64,000 bases of DNA from Sediminibacterium sp. C3 (GTDB taxonomy: Bacteria > Bacteroidota > Bacteroidia > Chitinophagales > Chitinophagaceae). Below the pieces are notes generated by a model. That model had not been told where the DNA came from. It saw only the letters and a program-made list of their open reading frames with translations, and did not search any database. Positions 1-9,618 of this stretch are shown here, piece after piece. Within the stretch, counting starts at the first letter, position 1; each line of letters starts with the position of its first letter. The position numbers and the translations under genes are program-made. Where the stretch lies: positions 1,198,464-1,262,463 of the forward strand of contig NZ_KI669560.1 of assembly GCF_000508085.1 (NCBI RefSeq). The letters are read 5' to 3'.

Positions 1-2
1 CA

Positions 3-320
3 AGAACCAATAGTGCAGCCAATCCTGTTCGGTTGGCAATGGGAGAGAAACGTACTATTCCCAATAGCGGTAATACCATTTTTACCATACCCAGAAATCA
101 GTTTGAAACAGCCAAACTAAGGTTCGCAGGAAGTTTATCCGAAATTGATGAAGACTACAAAGTTGAAATGTCGTACACATCTGAACTTATTTTAGACAAT
201 AACCAATTCAGAGAAGTCTTAATGAAAAATCTTTTCAGCGGCACCAATTATTTTGATATCAGGCGTCCGGGCGTTGGGTTTACTTTGCGGGTCCATTTTG
301 AGATAGAAGAACTGAATTGA
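3..320 (+). CDS. C-terminal part of an unrecognised protein (5' end outside window)
   Basis: The frame is open from base 3 with no stop to the left, so this is the 3' end of a gene that begins outside the window and ends at a TGA at 318-320. The visible tail is about 105 residues, mixed beta-strand-like and polar, ending in GFTLRVHFEIEELN. An internal ATG lies at 39, but nothing marks it as a real start. No family was recognised. It runs towards the convergent GntR gene, whose stop begins one base further on, so the two 3' ends almost touch. Confidence 0.5.
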   Translation, partial: RTNSAANPVRLAMGEKRTIPNSGNTIFTIPRNQFETAKLRFAGSLSEIDEDYKVEMSYTSELILDNNQFREVLMKNLFSGTNYFDIRRPGVGFTLRVHFEIEELN

Positions 321-321
321 T

Positions 322-1029
322 TTATTCAAACAGCCTGGTAAAATGGTTCTCCAGATGACTTCTCATGCCATTTCTGAATTCGTCAGGAGAACCATTCTCT
401 AATATTTCAACAAGTTCATTGTGTGAAACGAATGTTTTTAGCATGGGCTGTTTTTTCAGCAAACCACTGTTATGTACAAAATCAAACACAGGCAGCAACA
501 TTTTCTGGAATTTCTTTAGCGTTTCATTACCTGTAATTTCATACAGCTTTCCGTGAAACGCAATCTCGTGTTCAATATTAAATAAGTGATATTGAGTAGC
601 TGGGGGTTCACCCGCAACAATCTGTCTTAATGCTGCAATATCTTCTTTGGTAATTCTGTGAAATAATAAGTCGGCCATGCCTATTTCCAATACCAATCGG
701 ATTTCAAAAATTTCTTTTAATGTTTCAGGAGCTAGTATATGAGGATTCATACTCTTGCTCATCATTCCAAAAATATCCGGACTGGTTATCACAGATCCCT
801 TTTTCTTTTTAGACTCAATAAGACCCATTATTCTCAGACGAGTTAAAGCTTCTCTGATTACGGTCCTACTCACTCCCAAAGCCTCTGCCAATTCAATTTC
901 CTTTGGAATCACATCGCCCACCGATAGTTTTCTTTTTTGCAAAAGATCTACCAGGCTATTTTCCACTTTGTCCACCAGGCTACTAGTGTCCATGGGTTTT
1001 ATTTCATTCTTAATGAAAGCCAGGGTCAT
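322..1029 (-). CDS. GntR-family transcriptional regulator, FadR/FCD subgroup (probable sialic acid locus regulator)
   Basis: This 235-residue protein has an N-terminal winged helix (about residues 17-80, with PKEIELAEALGVSRTVIREA typical of GntR factors) and an all-helical FCD ligand domain (about 100-230). The FCD metal-site pattern is visible as E155, H159, H203 and H225. Glu replaces the usual Asp in DxxFH. FCD regulators bind small carboxylates or sugar acids and usually repress; NanR, the sialic acid regulator, belongs to this family. The gene is divergent from susC with 182 bp between the starts, and an inverted repeat sits over the susC promoter. Control of the sialoglycan genes by sialic acid or a derivative is an inference from position. 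An in-frame Met at residue 13 is an alternative start. Confidence 0.88.
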   Translation of the reverse strand: MTLAFIKNEIKPMDTSSLVDKVENSLVDLLQKRKLSVGDVIPKEIELAEALGVSRTVIREALTRLRIMGLIESKKKKGSVITSPDIFGMMSKSMNPHILAPETLKEIFEIRLVLEIGMADLLFHRITKEDIAALRQIVAGEPPATQYHLFNIEHEIAFHGKLYEITGNETLKKFQKMLLPVFDFVHNSGLLKKQPMLKTFVSHNELVEILENGSPDEFRNGMRSHLENHFTRLFE

Positions 1030-1061
1030 TAGATTATGTATTACTTATTATTTGCGAAGTC

Positions 1062-1069
1062 CAAAGTTA
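1062..1069 (-). promoter_or_regulatory. -7 promoter element of the GntR gene
   Basis: On the minus strand this reads TAACTTTG, an exact match to the Bacteroidota -7 consensus TAnnTTTG. It lies 33 bp upstream of the GntR start codon, giving a predicted leader of roughly 25 nt. No convincing -33 element was identified. Confidence 0.55.
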
Positions 1070-1144
1070 CCAAAAATGTAGCGATTTTTCGAATAACTCG
1101 TAATGCATTAAAAATCAATATATTATAAAATTGTTAAAATTTAT

Positions 1145-1187
1145 TTGGCAGTTAATAAAAAACATTATTAGTTTTATGTCATACATA
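1145..1187 (+). promoter_or_regulatory. susC promoter with overlapping inverted repeat (candidate GntR operator)
   Basis: A TTG at 1145-1147 and TAGTTTTA at 1169-1176 (one mismatch to TAnnTTTG, 21-bp spacing) form a plausible Bacteroidota promoter for susC. The inverted repeat TATGT-CAT-ACATA at 1175-1187 overlaps the end of the -7 box and the predicted start point. Its GTnnnAC core resembles operators of FadR-type GntR proteins. This placement suits repression by the divergent regulator; binding is inferred. Confidence 0.45.
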
Positions 1188-1211
1188 ATACCAAAATAAA
1201 AATTGCTTACC

Positions 1212-4200
1212 ATGAACGTAAATCGCTTTAAACTCAGCCTGATTGCATTGTTTACAATGCTTTCCACTGTGTTGTTAGCCCAAACCAAAAAAATCTCCGG
1301 CACTATCCTGAGTGATGATGCCAAACCCATTGCCGGGGTTTCTGTTACCATCAAGGGTAAAAAATCGGGAACCCAAACCAACACTCAGGGTATATTTACC
1401 ATTGAAGCCAACGAAGGATCAACCCTCGTTTTCTCTATGGTAGGTTTTACTACCCGGGAAGTAGTAGTTGGTAATAGTGCTATCGTAGATCTAACGCTCA
1501 GTGCTGTAGTTTCTGAGTTAGAAGATGTTGTAGTAACCGGTTATGGTTCTCAAAAAAGAAAAGAGATCACCGGTGCGGTAATTACAGTGAATCCCAAAGC
1601 TTTTGAACATTCACCAACCACAAACGTTGCCACTGTATTGCAGGGTAATGCACCGGGTTTAAGAATCCAGCAGCGTACGGGTCAACCCGGCACCACCCCT
1701 TCTATTACTTTCAGAGGAGGTACAGAATTTGGTGGCGGTGGTACCCCTTTGTTTATTGTTGACGGAGTAATTGTTCCCTCTTTGTATGGATTAGACATCA
1801 ATGATGTAGCAACCATCGATTTATTAAAAGATGCCGCAACTACTGCTATTTATGGTGCAAGAGCTGCAAACGGTGTAGTGTTGGTTACTACTAAAAAAGG
1901 TAAAAAGGAAAAGCACAAGTAACTTACTCATATCAGAATACAACCAACTATATCCGTAAAAATCCCTCCGAGTATTTGAGTGCATCAGATTATATCCGCA
2001 TGAACCGTTTGGGTATTCAGGCGAGATTCAGAGGAGATTCCTTAGACAATAATACCAACGCCATGAATACTGATCGTGGTCAATTATTAGGCGCTTGGGG
2101 TTGGGCAGTAAACGCAGGCTGGAGAACAGATATCGGTTTGTATACCACTCAATTATTAAACAATGCGAACAGATCATTACTCAATGATTCAAGATGGAAG
2201 CTATTGGTAGATCCCAATCCATTTGCGCCCGGTACCATGGACAGCATCATCTTTACCGATATCAGTGCAAGAGAAAGAGAGATGATGATATTGCAACAAA
2301 ACAATACCAGTGAGCACAATATCAATTTCTCAGGTGCAAATGAGCAAGGTAATTATGCATTGTCGTTAGGTTCTGTAAGAGATAACGGTATGATTATCGG
2401 CTCTCAGTTAAAGAGAATGAATTTGAATTTTAACGGGGGATTGAATATTGGGGAAAGATTAAAAGTGTCTACCAATATCAGCGCGTACAATGTTGAACAG
2501 GCTTTACCTTATGGCGGATTTGGCGGTGTTGATCCGGAAGGAGGTGCATCTGGTGGTTTATTACAACGTTTTGTAGGTGTTGCTCCAACCATTCGATATA
2601 CCAACTATGCAACAGGTGAAATTCTTCCTGGTCCAAACGATGTAACCTTGGGTAACCCGGCATACTGGAGTAACTTAACGGTAAACAATACTAATCAGCA
2701 ACGTTTCCTGGGTGGTATTAATTTAGAATACACCATTCTGCCCTATTTAAAAATATTGGCGAGTGGATCAGGATATTATCAATACACCAATAACAATTTC
2801 TTTACCAAAGCGTATCAGCAAGGTAATGGTGGTGCCATGAATACCAACAGAGCTGCCAGTTTTAATACATCCAAAACCATGCAGTACACCACCAATGCAT
2901 TCTTGCAATTCAGCAAGCGTTTTAAAGAACACAATGTAACGGCATTAGCAGGGATGGAATTTTATGATTACAAAAACTATGTTACTTCTGGATTTGCGCA
3001 AGGAGCTCCAACCGATTTAATTCCATGGTTGGCAGCAGCAACCCCTCCTAATGTGCAGGGAACTACCATAGTAAATCCTGCAGGTGCTTCTTCTAACTTT
3101 GATCAGTGGGAAAGAATTGCTTCTTCTATTGCCCGGGTAAACTATTCATTCATGAATCGTTATTTATTAACCGCAGTTGTTAGAGTGGATGGTTCCAGCC
3201 GATTGAAGAAAGGAAATTATTATGGTACATTCCCCGGTGTTTCTTTGGGATGGAATATGCACGAAGAAGGTTTCTACAAAAACTTTTTCTTGTCTAAATA
3301 CATAACAAGAGTTAAGCCAAGATTAAGTTATGGTGTTAATGGTAATGTAAGCTCCTTAGGATTCTTTGCTACTTCTCAGGTATACAACAATGCAGGAACC
3401 TATAATGGTTTCGGTGGTACTTATGTAGCCAACTATATCAATTCCGATGTTAGATGGGAACGTACGAATAGCTTGAACATTGGATTGGATGCAGGTATTT
3501 TAAATGAGCGTGTTACTTTTAGTGTAGACTATTTTGTAAGAAACGTATTTGATAAGCTGGCTGGTTTAAATATCTCTTCTCAAACTGGTTTCAGCAGTTT
3601 CACCACTAATTTGGGACAATTGCAAAACCGTGGAGTTGAATTGATGGTGAATGCTAAAATCATCGAGCCTAAAACAGACGGAGGATTTGCTTTATCAGTA
3701 GGAGCCAACTACTATCATGTAAAAAGCTATGCAAAGAAACTACCTTTCAATGGTCTGGAAGGAAACAGAACCAGCGGCTTTTTTGTGTGGGACAAAAATA
3801 ATCCGGGTAAACAAATTTATGTAGGGGGCTTAGTGGAAGGTCAGCGTATAGGCTTAGATGAAGTATGGGCGCCTAAGTGGAATGGTATTTACACCGATCC
3901 TTCAACCATAGCCAGAGATGCCAATGTTTATAATGCATTCTTACCTTATAATAACAAACGCATTAAGCAATTGGGTGATGCTCAATGGCATCAGGTAAAT
4001 CCAAACGATACCATCGACAGCAGACAATTTGTTTATGTAGGCAGAACAACACCACAACATATGGGTGGTTTTAATATTGCCAGTTCATTTAAGGGCATCC
4101 GATTATATGCACAGTTCGATTATGCATTTGGTTTTGTTGTTTTGAACAACCAAATTGTAAGAGGACTAAGTCAGGTGCAAGGTTCACAAAACTCAACCAC

Positions 4201-4558
4201 AGATGTATTAAAAACGTGGACACCAAACAATCCTACTGCAACCATGCCCAGATACTATTGGGCAAACCAGGGTAGAAACTATGCTACCGATGCAAGTGGA
4301 AATAATCCTGCAGCCAACTTATGGGAGAAGGGAGATTATGTAATGCTAAGAGAATTAACCCTGGCATATGATTTACCCGGGACCGTTATCAGCAGATATT
4401 TAGCCAACAGAGTGAAAGGATTGAGCGTAAACGTTACGGGATCTAACTTATTCTATCTGTCCGGTTACAGCGGCAACTTCCCTGAAGTGGGTGGAGTAGA
4501 CCAAGGTAAATTCCCACTACCCAGAAGATTAACCATTGGCGTAAGAGTAACCCTGTAA
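1212..4558 (+). CDS. susC: SusC/RagA-family TonB-linked outer membrane protein (one apparent frameshift)
   Basis: This is an outer-membrane beta-barrel transporter that would import oligosaccharides with the SusD partner just downstream. The ATG at 1212 opens a signal peptide (MNVNRFKLSLIALFTMLSTV), then a CarboxypepD_reg-like domain, the plug with DVVVTGYGSQKRKEITGAV, and the barrel ending in RLTIGVRVTL. The reading frame breaks at about 1903-1920, where the first frame ends in KKEKHK-stop at 1922. Adding one A to the A5 run at 1903-1907 restores KGKKGKAQVTYSYQNTTNYI and gives a normal protein of about 1115 residues. A sequencing error or a recent mutation can both explain this. Conserved barrel sequence continues cleanly after the break. 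Confidence 0.9.
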
Positions 4559-4578
4559 AGGATTGTTCAATTATTAAA

Positions 4579-6111
4579 ATGAAAGTAATGAAACACAATA
4601 AAATATTTACAACAGCTGCACTGCTACTCATATTGGTAGCGGCAGCATGTACCAAAAAATTAGATGAAGTAGTACCCCAGAGTAGCATTAGTAAAGATCA
4701 GGCACTCAAAGATCCCAATGCTGCCAGAACACTCTACTATGGTACTTATGGATTATTCCGTTCTTATGCCAGTACCTTTTATCAGCTGGGCGAGATGCGT
4801 GGTGATATATGGGTAGATGGTTTATTCACTGAAAGTGTTGACGGTGGTTTACAAAATTTATACCGTCACAATATTAGCAGTCTGAATGTACCATTTGCTA
4901 ACTGGGGTGGTATGTACAATCTTTTATACAACTTTAATAATGTTATAAAGATTATACCTCAAACACCTTTGCCAGATGCTGAAAAAACAAGAATCCTGGC
5001 GGAAGTTCACGGGTTAAGAGCCTATGTATATTATACCATGCTAAGAACCTGGGGAGATGTTCCTTTGAACACCGAACCCGTTGAAACCCTTACCAATACA
5101 GCAGCTACCTATAAGCCAAGAACAGGAGCGGATTCAATCATGCTTCAAGTAAAAGCAGATATTGCAAAATCCTTGGAGCTTTTTGGAACGGCAACACCTG
5201 TTTCCACTGATAAGCGTGTGGTATGGAGCAAACTGGCAACGCTAGTATTAAAAGGAGATGTGTTTATTTGGTCAGGAACCCATATGGGAGGCGGAGCGGC
5301 AGACTTTACAACCGCAAAAGCTGCTTTGCAAGAAGTAAGAAATTTGCAGGGTGCCAATTTGAATTTACAAGCCAACTATCGCGACATTTTTGATCCCACC
5401 AAAAAAGTGAACAATGCCGAAATGATTTTTGCAGTAAACTACGAATTGCAACAAGCACAACTGACTTTCTTTGGTAATTTCTCAGTAAACTCTATACAGG
5501 CAAATACCCTATCATTTGCACAGGCAGCTACACCAACGGTGGCTTCAGTATATCCTTATGTAAGTGGTGCCAACAGAGTAGGAATGAACCAGGCAATGAT
5601 TACCCGATTAACTTCAGGCTTAGCAGATCAGCGAATCAGCAATACATTCAGAGTAATGTATTCCAATGCCGCTCCCTTTGCTATCAGAGGGGTAATGTTG
5701 ACCAAATATTTGGGAACAGTAGCGGGCACATCACAAATTTACAATAATGATTATCCTATTTATCGTTATGCGGATGTTTTGTTATTGTTAGCGGAAGCCA
5801 AAACCAAATTGGGAGAAGACCCTTCAGCTGAAATCAATGCGATTCGTTTGCGTGCATATGGATCGGGTTATACTCCTTTTGTGAGTGGAAGCCAATCAGC
5901 TAATATGAACGCAATTTTAGAAGAATACCTGCGTGAGTTTATTGGTGAAGGCAAGCGTTGGTGGGCACTTCGCAGAGCTGGCGATAGTTATGTGTATGCC
6001 AATACCAATCCGGCTTTCCTGAGCCCAAGCAGTACAGCCAAGTTCTTATTGCCACTTTCTTTGACCATGCTGAATGCAGACCCATTGTTAAAGCAAACAG
6101 CTGGTTACTAA
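4579..6111 (+). CDS. susD: SusD/RagB-family glycan-binding lipoprotein
   Basis: The protein has 510 residues. It begins with a lipoprotein signal (hydrophobic ALLLILVAAAC, the Cys becoming lipidated) followed by the helical SusD fold with TPR-like repeats. It ends in the usual SusD tail of a leucine-rich strand followed by KQTAGY. The conserved FIGEGKRWWALRRAG segment near the C-terminus is typical of RagB/SusD. It starts 20 bp after susC and would cap the SusC barrel on the cell surface, selecting the glycan. Its location next to nanA, the sialidase and hexosaminidases suggests sialylated HexNAc-containing glycans as ligand; that is inference. Confidence 0.93.
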   Translation: MKVMKHNKIFTTAALLLILVAAACTKKLDEVVPQSSISKDQALKDPNAARTLYYGTYGLFRSYASTFYQLGEMRGDIWVDGLFTESVDGGLQNLYRHNISSLNVPFANWGGMYNLLYNFNNVIKIIPQTPLPDAEKTRILAEVHGLRAYVYYTMLRTWGDVPLNTEPVETLTNTAATYKPRTGADSIMLQVKADIAKSLELFGTATPVSTDKRVVWSKLATLVLKGDVFIWSGTHMGGGAADFTTAKAALQEVRNLQGANLNLQANYRDIFDPTKKVNNAEMIFAVNYELQQAQLTFFGNFSVNSIQANTLSFAQAATPTVASVYPYVSGANRVGMNQAMITRLTSGLADQRISNTFRVMYSNAAPFAIRGVMLTKYLGTVAGTSQIYNNDYPIYRYADVLLLLAEAKTKLGEDPSAEINAIRLRAYGSGYTPFVSGSQSANMNAILEEYLREFIGEGKRWWALRRAGDSYVYANTNPAFLSPSSTAKFLLPLSLTMLNADPLLKQTAGY

Positions 6112-6154
6112 AAAATAGTTTATTAAGCAAGCATAAATGGTAGTTTTGAAAAAC

Positions 6155-6178
6155 CAGGGGGGTAGCCATACCCCCCTG
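6155..6178 (+). terminator. GC-rich hairpin between susD and nanA (attenuator or partial terminator)
   Basis: A perfect 10-bp stem (CAGGGGGGTA pairing with TACCCCCCTG) closes a 4-nt GCCA loop, 44 bp after the susD stop. The following bases are only weakly T-rich, so it may act as a partial terminator or a 3' mRNA stabiliser that sets different expression of susCD and the catabolic genes. A function is not proven by sequence. Confidence 0.5.
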
Positions 6179-6202
6179 CATTTATCCTTATAAATTTTTG
6201 TT

Positions 6203-7144
6203 ATGGAATTTACCCATTTGCAAGGATTGATTGCTGCCCCTTTTACACCGATGCATGCTGATGGTAGTGTGCATCTGGAATTGATTCCTGATTATTATGC
6301 TTTACTAAAAGCCAATGGAATTACGGGTGCTTTTATTTGCGGATCAACAGGTGAGGGTGTTTCCCTTACACTAAAAGAAAAGAAGTCTGTGGCAGAAGCC
6401 TGGGCGGCTTGTAGCAAAAATGATCCTTTTTTTTCTGTGATGCCCTTGTTAGGGGGAACCTGTATTGCCGATGCCAAAGAGTTGGCAATGCATGCAAAAT
6501 CCATAGGATTGGATGCCGTTTCATTTACCGCACCTTCGTATTTTAAACCTGCCAATGTGCAAATGCTGGCTGAATGTTGCAAAGAAATTGCCGCAGTAGT
6601 TCCAGATATGCCTTTCTATTATTATCATATTCCCGTATTAACCGGAGTGGGATTTCCTATGTATGATTTATTGCAGGCAGTGGATGGCCTCATCCCCAAT
6701 TTTGCCGGTGTAAAATATACCCATGAAGATTTTATGGATTTTCTTTCTTGTTTGCATTTTAAGAATGGAAAATACGATATGGTCTGGGGGAGAGATGAAA
6801 ATATGCTTCCGGCCCTGGCTATCGGAACCAAAGCATCTATCGGCAGTACTTATAATTATGCAGCTCCTTTGTATCATCGTTTAATTCAGGCATTTGAAGC
6901 AGGCGATTTATTAAGTGCACAGCAATTACAACAACAATCTATTAATATGATCAGGTTGTTGGGTAAATATGGTGGAATAGCCACTGGTAAAGCCTATATG
7001 AAATTGATTGGACTGAATTGTGGTGAGTTTCGATTGCCTGTAAAGAATATGGATGCAATTGCTTTTGAACAATTTAAACAAGAGGTAGCAACCTTATCTT
7101 TTGAACAGTACTGCTCAAAAAAACCCATTGCAACAAAACAATAA
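6203..7144 (+). CDS. nanA: N-acetylneuraminate lyase (DapA/NanA aldolase superfamily)
   Basis: The enzyme cleaves N-acetylneuraminate into N-acetylmannosamine and pyruvate in the cytoplasm. The 313-residue TIM barrel has the superfamily GSTGEG motif at about residues 47-52, the catalytic Tyr141 in YYYHIP and the Schiff-base Lys171 in FAGVKYTHED. DapA-family members differ in substrate. The YYYHIP and GVKYTHED forms, together with neighbouring mutarotase, transporter, sialidase and epimerase genes, support a sialic acid lyase. The stop is followed two bases later by the mutarotase gene, so they are co-transcribed. The start region ATAAATTTTTGTTATG resembles that of the sialidase gene. Confidence 0.92.
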   Translation: MEFTHLQGLIAAPFTPMHADGSVHLELIPDYYALLKANGITGAFICGSTGEGVSLTLKEKKSVAEAWAACSKNDPFFSVMPLLGGTCIADAKELAMHAKSIGLDAVSFTAPSYFKPANVQMLAECCKEIAAVVPDMPFYYYHIPVLTGVGFPMYDLLQAVDGLIPNFAGVKYTHEDFMDFLSCLHFKNGKYDMVWGRDENMLPALAIGTKASIGSTYNYAAPLYHRLIQAFEAGDLLSAQQLQQQSINMIRLLGKYGGIATGKAYMKLIGLNCGEFRLPVKNMDAIAFEQFKQEVATLSFEQYCSKKPIATKQ

Positions 7145-7146
7145 TC

Positions 7147-8289
7147 ATGCGAGTTCATGTTATTATTTTATTCTTTCTACTAATTTCACAGCATGTGATT
7201 GCTCAATTACATTTCAATACTCATCTTAAAACTGCGGTTGCCGCAGAACTACCTAATATAGGAGTGGCAGGGCCTGTTACAGGAACTGTTAATAATTATT
7301 TAATGGTTGCAGGAGGGGCTAATTTCCCTGAAGCAATGCCCTGGAAGGGAGGGGCAAAAAAATATCAGAATCAAATTTTTATTTATCAGCAAGCAAACAG
7401 CAAACTTATTCTGAAGAGCAAGACACAACAATTGCCTGCGCCGGTTGCGTATGCTGCTGTATGTAGTTCTCCGCAAGGTATTGTATATGCAGGTGGTGAG
7501 AATGCCGAAGGTATCAGCAACAAAACCTGGTTGCTGAAATGGAATTCAAAACAAGAATCGGTTGTAATAAAAGCCTTTCCTGATTTGCCCATTCCAATTA
7601 CCAATGCTTCTGCTGTTTTTGTGAATAATCGGGTCTATCTTGTTGGAGGCGAAACAGCAAATGCCACCAGCTCCGCACTTTATTTTTTAGACCTGCTGAA
7701 TATTGAAAAAGGCTGGCAAGGATTGTGCAATCTTCCTCAACCCTTATCACACCTGGTATTAACGATAATCAATAAAGAAAATACCTCTTCTCTCTATGTA
7801 ATGGGTGGGAGACAAAAAAATCCCGACGGTATTAGTAGTTTCAGCAATAAAACCTATCGATACCATATAAAAAATGATTCCTGGGAAACAATGGAAGATA
7901 TGCCTTATGCGCTTAGCGCAGGAACAGGTGTTTGTTGGAACAATAACCAACTAATCATTTTTGGGGGCGACCGTGGTATTGTATTTAATCAGGTAGAGCA
8001 ATTGTTGGTTGCTATAGCCAATGAAACAAATACTGAAAAAAAGCAAGCATTGATTCATCAGAAAAATCAGCTACAGGAAAACCATCCCGGCTTTAGCAAA
8101 GAAATACTTGCTTACAATATAAATACGAATCATTGGAGTAAAATTGGAGAACTCACATTGGCAACACCTGTTACTACTACTGCTTTTTTTTGGAATAGTG
8201 CTGTGTTTATTCCGAGCGGAGAAATAAAAGCGGGTATACGATCAAATAAAATTTTACAAATTAATCTTCAACCCCCGAACCGTGAATAA
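7147..8289 (+). CDS. nanM: Cyclically permuted Kelch mutarotase, N-acetylneuraminate epimerase type
   Basis: The 380-residue protein has a signal peptide (VIILFFLLISQHVIAQ, cleavage expected near AQ) and then Kelch-type beta-propeller blades with repeated GG...NxxY/W elements, such as VAGGANFPEAMPWKGG near residue 55, which marks the cyclically permuted mutarotase family. NanM of Escherichia coli speeds conversion of alpha- to beta-Neu5Ac in the periplasm, useful because sialidases release the alpha anomer. Here the gene sits directly between nanA and the transporter, and its last 8 bases overlap the start of the transporter gene. Assignment to sialic acid rests mostly on context. Confidence 0.85.
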   Translation: MRVHVIILFFLLISQHVIAQLHFNTHLKTAVAAELPNIGVAGPVTGTVNNYLMVAGGANFPEAMPWKGGAKKYQNQIFIYQQANSKLILKSKTQQLPAPVAYAAVCSSPQGIVYAGGENAEGISNKTWLLKWNSKQESVVIKAFPDLPIPITNASAVFVNNRVYLVGGETANATSSALYFLDLLNIEKGWQGLCNLPQPLSHLVLTIINKENTSSLYVMGGRQKNPDGISSFSNKTYRYHIKNDSWETMEDMPYALSAGTGVCWNNNQLIIFGGDRGIVFNQVEQLLVAIANETNTEKKQALIHQKNQLQENHPGFSKEILAYNINTNHWSKIGELTLATPVTTTAFFWNSAVFIPSGEIKAGIRSNKILQINLQPPNRE

Positions 8290-9574
8290 ACATAAAAAGT
8301 ATTCATGGATTGTAGTGGCGTTACTCTGGGTAGTAGCGCTGCTCAATTATATGGACAGGCAAATGCTGAGTACCATGAAACCCGCTATGCAGGCGGATAT
8401 TGAGGCATTGAACAGTGCTACCAACTTTGGGTATCTCATGGCTGTATTTCTCTGGATTTATGGATTTATGAGTCCGGTATCCGGAATTGTTGCAGACAGG
8501 GTAAACAGAAAATGGTTGATTGTGGGTAGTTTGTTTGTGTGGAGTGCCATTACATTTGCCATGGGGTATGCAACTACTTTTAATCAGTTGTATTGGTTAA
8601 GGGCAGGTATGGGTGTTAGTGAAGCATTGTATATTCCGGCCGCTCTTTCCTTAATTGCAGATTATCACGATAACAAAACAAGATCCCTGGCCATTGGTAT
8701 TCATATGACCGGGTTATATATGGGCCAGGCATTGGGCGGTTTTGGTGCAACCATTGCTGCCAGCTATTCCTGGCAATCGGCTTTTACCAGTTTTGGGTTG
8801 ATTGGAATTGTCTATTCCATTGTACTGATTTTGTTTTTGCGGGAGAAGCCGAAGGAAATGGAGAAAGAAATTTCTACTTTAAAGAACAGGATATTAACTA
8901 ATGAAGACAAGAAATCTCTTCTAAAAGGGTCTGAAAAAAACAAGCGCGAGTCTTTGTTTAAAGGCCTGACTGTTTTATTTTCTAATATTTCTTTTTGGGT
9001 CATCCTGTTTTATTTTGCAGTACCCAGCTTACCGGGATGGGGGGTAAAAAACTGGCTACCTACTTTGTTTGCAGAAAATCTGCAAATAGAAATGTCTTTA
9101 GCGGGGCCTTTGTCTACCATCACTATTGCAGCTTCTTCCTTTATAGGCGTATTGTTTGGTGGAATTCTTTCGGACAGGTGGGTGCAAAAAAACATTCGCG
9201 GAAGAATTTACACCAGTGCTATTGGGTTGGGATTAACCATTCCGGCTTTGCTATTGATTGGATTGGGTAGCAGTATGCTGCATATGGTGGGAGCGGTGTT
9301 TTTCTTTGGATTTGGGTATGGTATGTTCGACGCTAATAATATGCCTATTCTCTGTCAGTTTATTTCGGCAAAGTACAGGGCAACTGCTTATGGTTTAATG
9401 AATATGACAGGTGTATTTGCCGGTGCATTCATTACGAATGTATTGGGGAAGTCTACCGACGCAGGAAGTTTAGGAAAAGATTTTGCATTGATGTCGATAG
9501 TGGTGGTTTTTGCCTTGGTTTTACAATTGACAGTGTTAAAACCGAAGCCAGTTGAATCTGAAATTTCATCTTAA
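8282..9574 (+). CDS. MFS transporter, probable sialic acid permease
   Basis: The 430-residue protein has about 12 hydrophobic segments and an MFS signature after the second helix (VADRVNRKW). The first helix ends in NYMDRQMLS, as in anion:cation symporter (ACS) and hexuronate/sialate-type MFS proteins. It would sit in the inner membrane and import sugar acid by proton symport. The start is a GTG at 8282 that overlaps the mutarotase stop by 8 bases, implying translational coupling. The charged central loop (about residues 185-225) is typical for MFS. Sialic acid as substrate is inferred from the neighbours. No TRAP or SSS sialate transporter is present in the window. Confidence 0.85.
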   Translation: MNKHKKYSWIVVALLWVVALLNYMDRQMLSTMKPAMQADIEALNSATNFGYLMAVFLWIYGFMSPVSGIVADRVNRKWLIVGSLFVWSAITFAMGYATTFNQLYWLRAGMGVSEALYIPAALSLIADYHDNKTRSLAIGIHMTGLYMGQALGGFGATIAASYSWQSAFTSFGLIGIVYSIVLILFLREKPKEMEKEISTLKNRILTNEDKKSLLKGSEKNKRESLFKGLTVLFSNISFWVILFYFAVPSLPGWGVKNWLPTLFAENLQIEMSLAGPLSTITIAASSFIGVLFGGILSDRWVQKNIRGRIYTSAIGLGLTIPALLLIGLGSSMLHMVGAVFFFGFGYGMFDANNMPILCQFISAKYRATAYGLMNMTGVFAGAFITNVLGKSTDAGSLGKDFALMSIVVVFALVLQLTVLKPKPVESEISS

Positions 9575-9618
9575 TTGTTTAAGTATCATTCTAATTATTC
9601 AGCATATAAATTCTTGCT

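Noticed and set aside
365..1081. Plus-strand open frames opposite the GntR gene
   Set aside because: They mirror a well-supported GntR/FCD gene and encode no recognisable domain.
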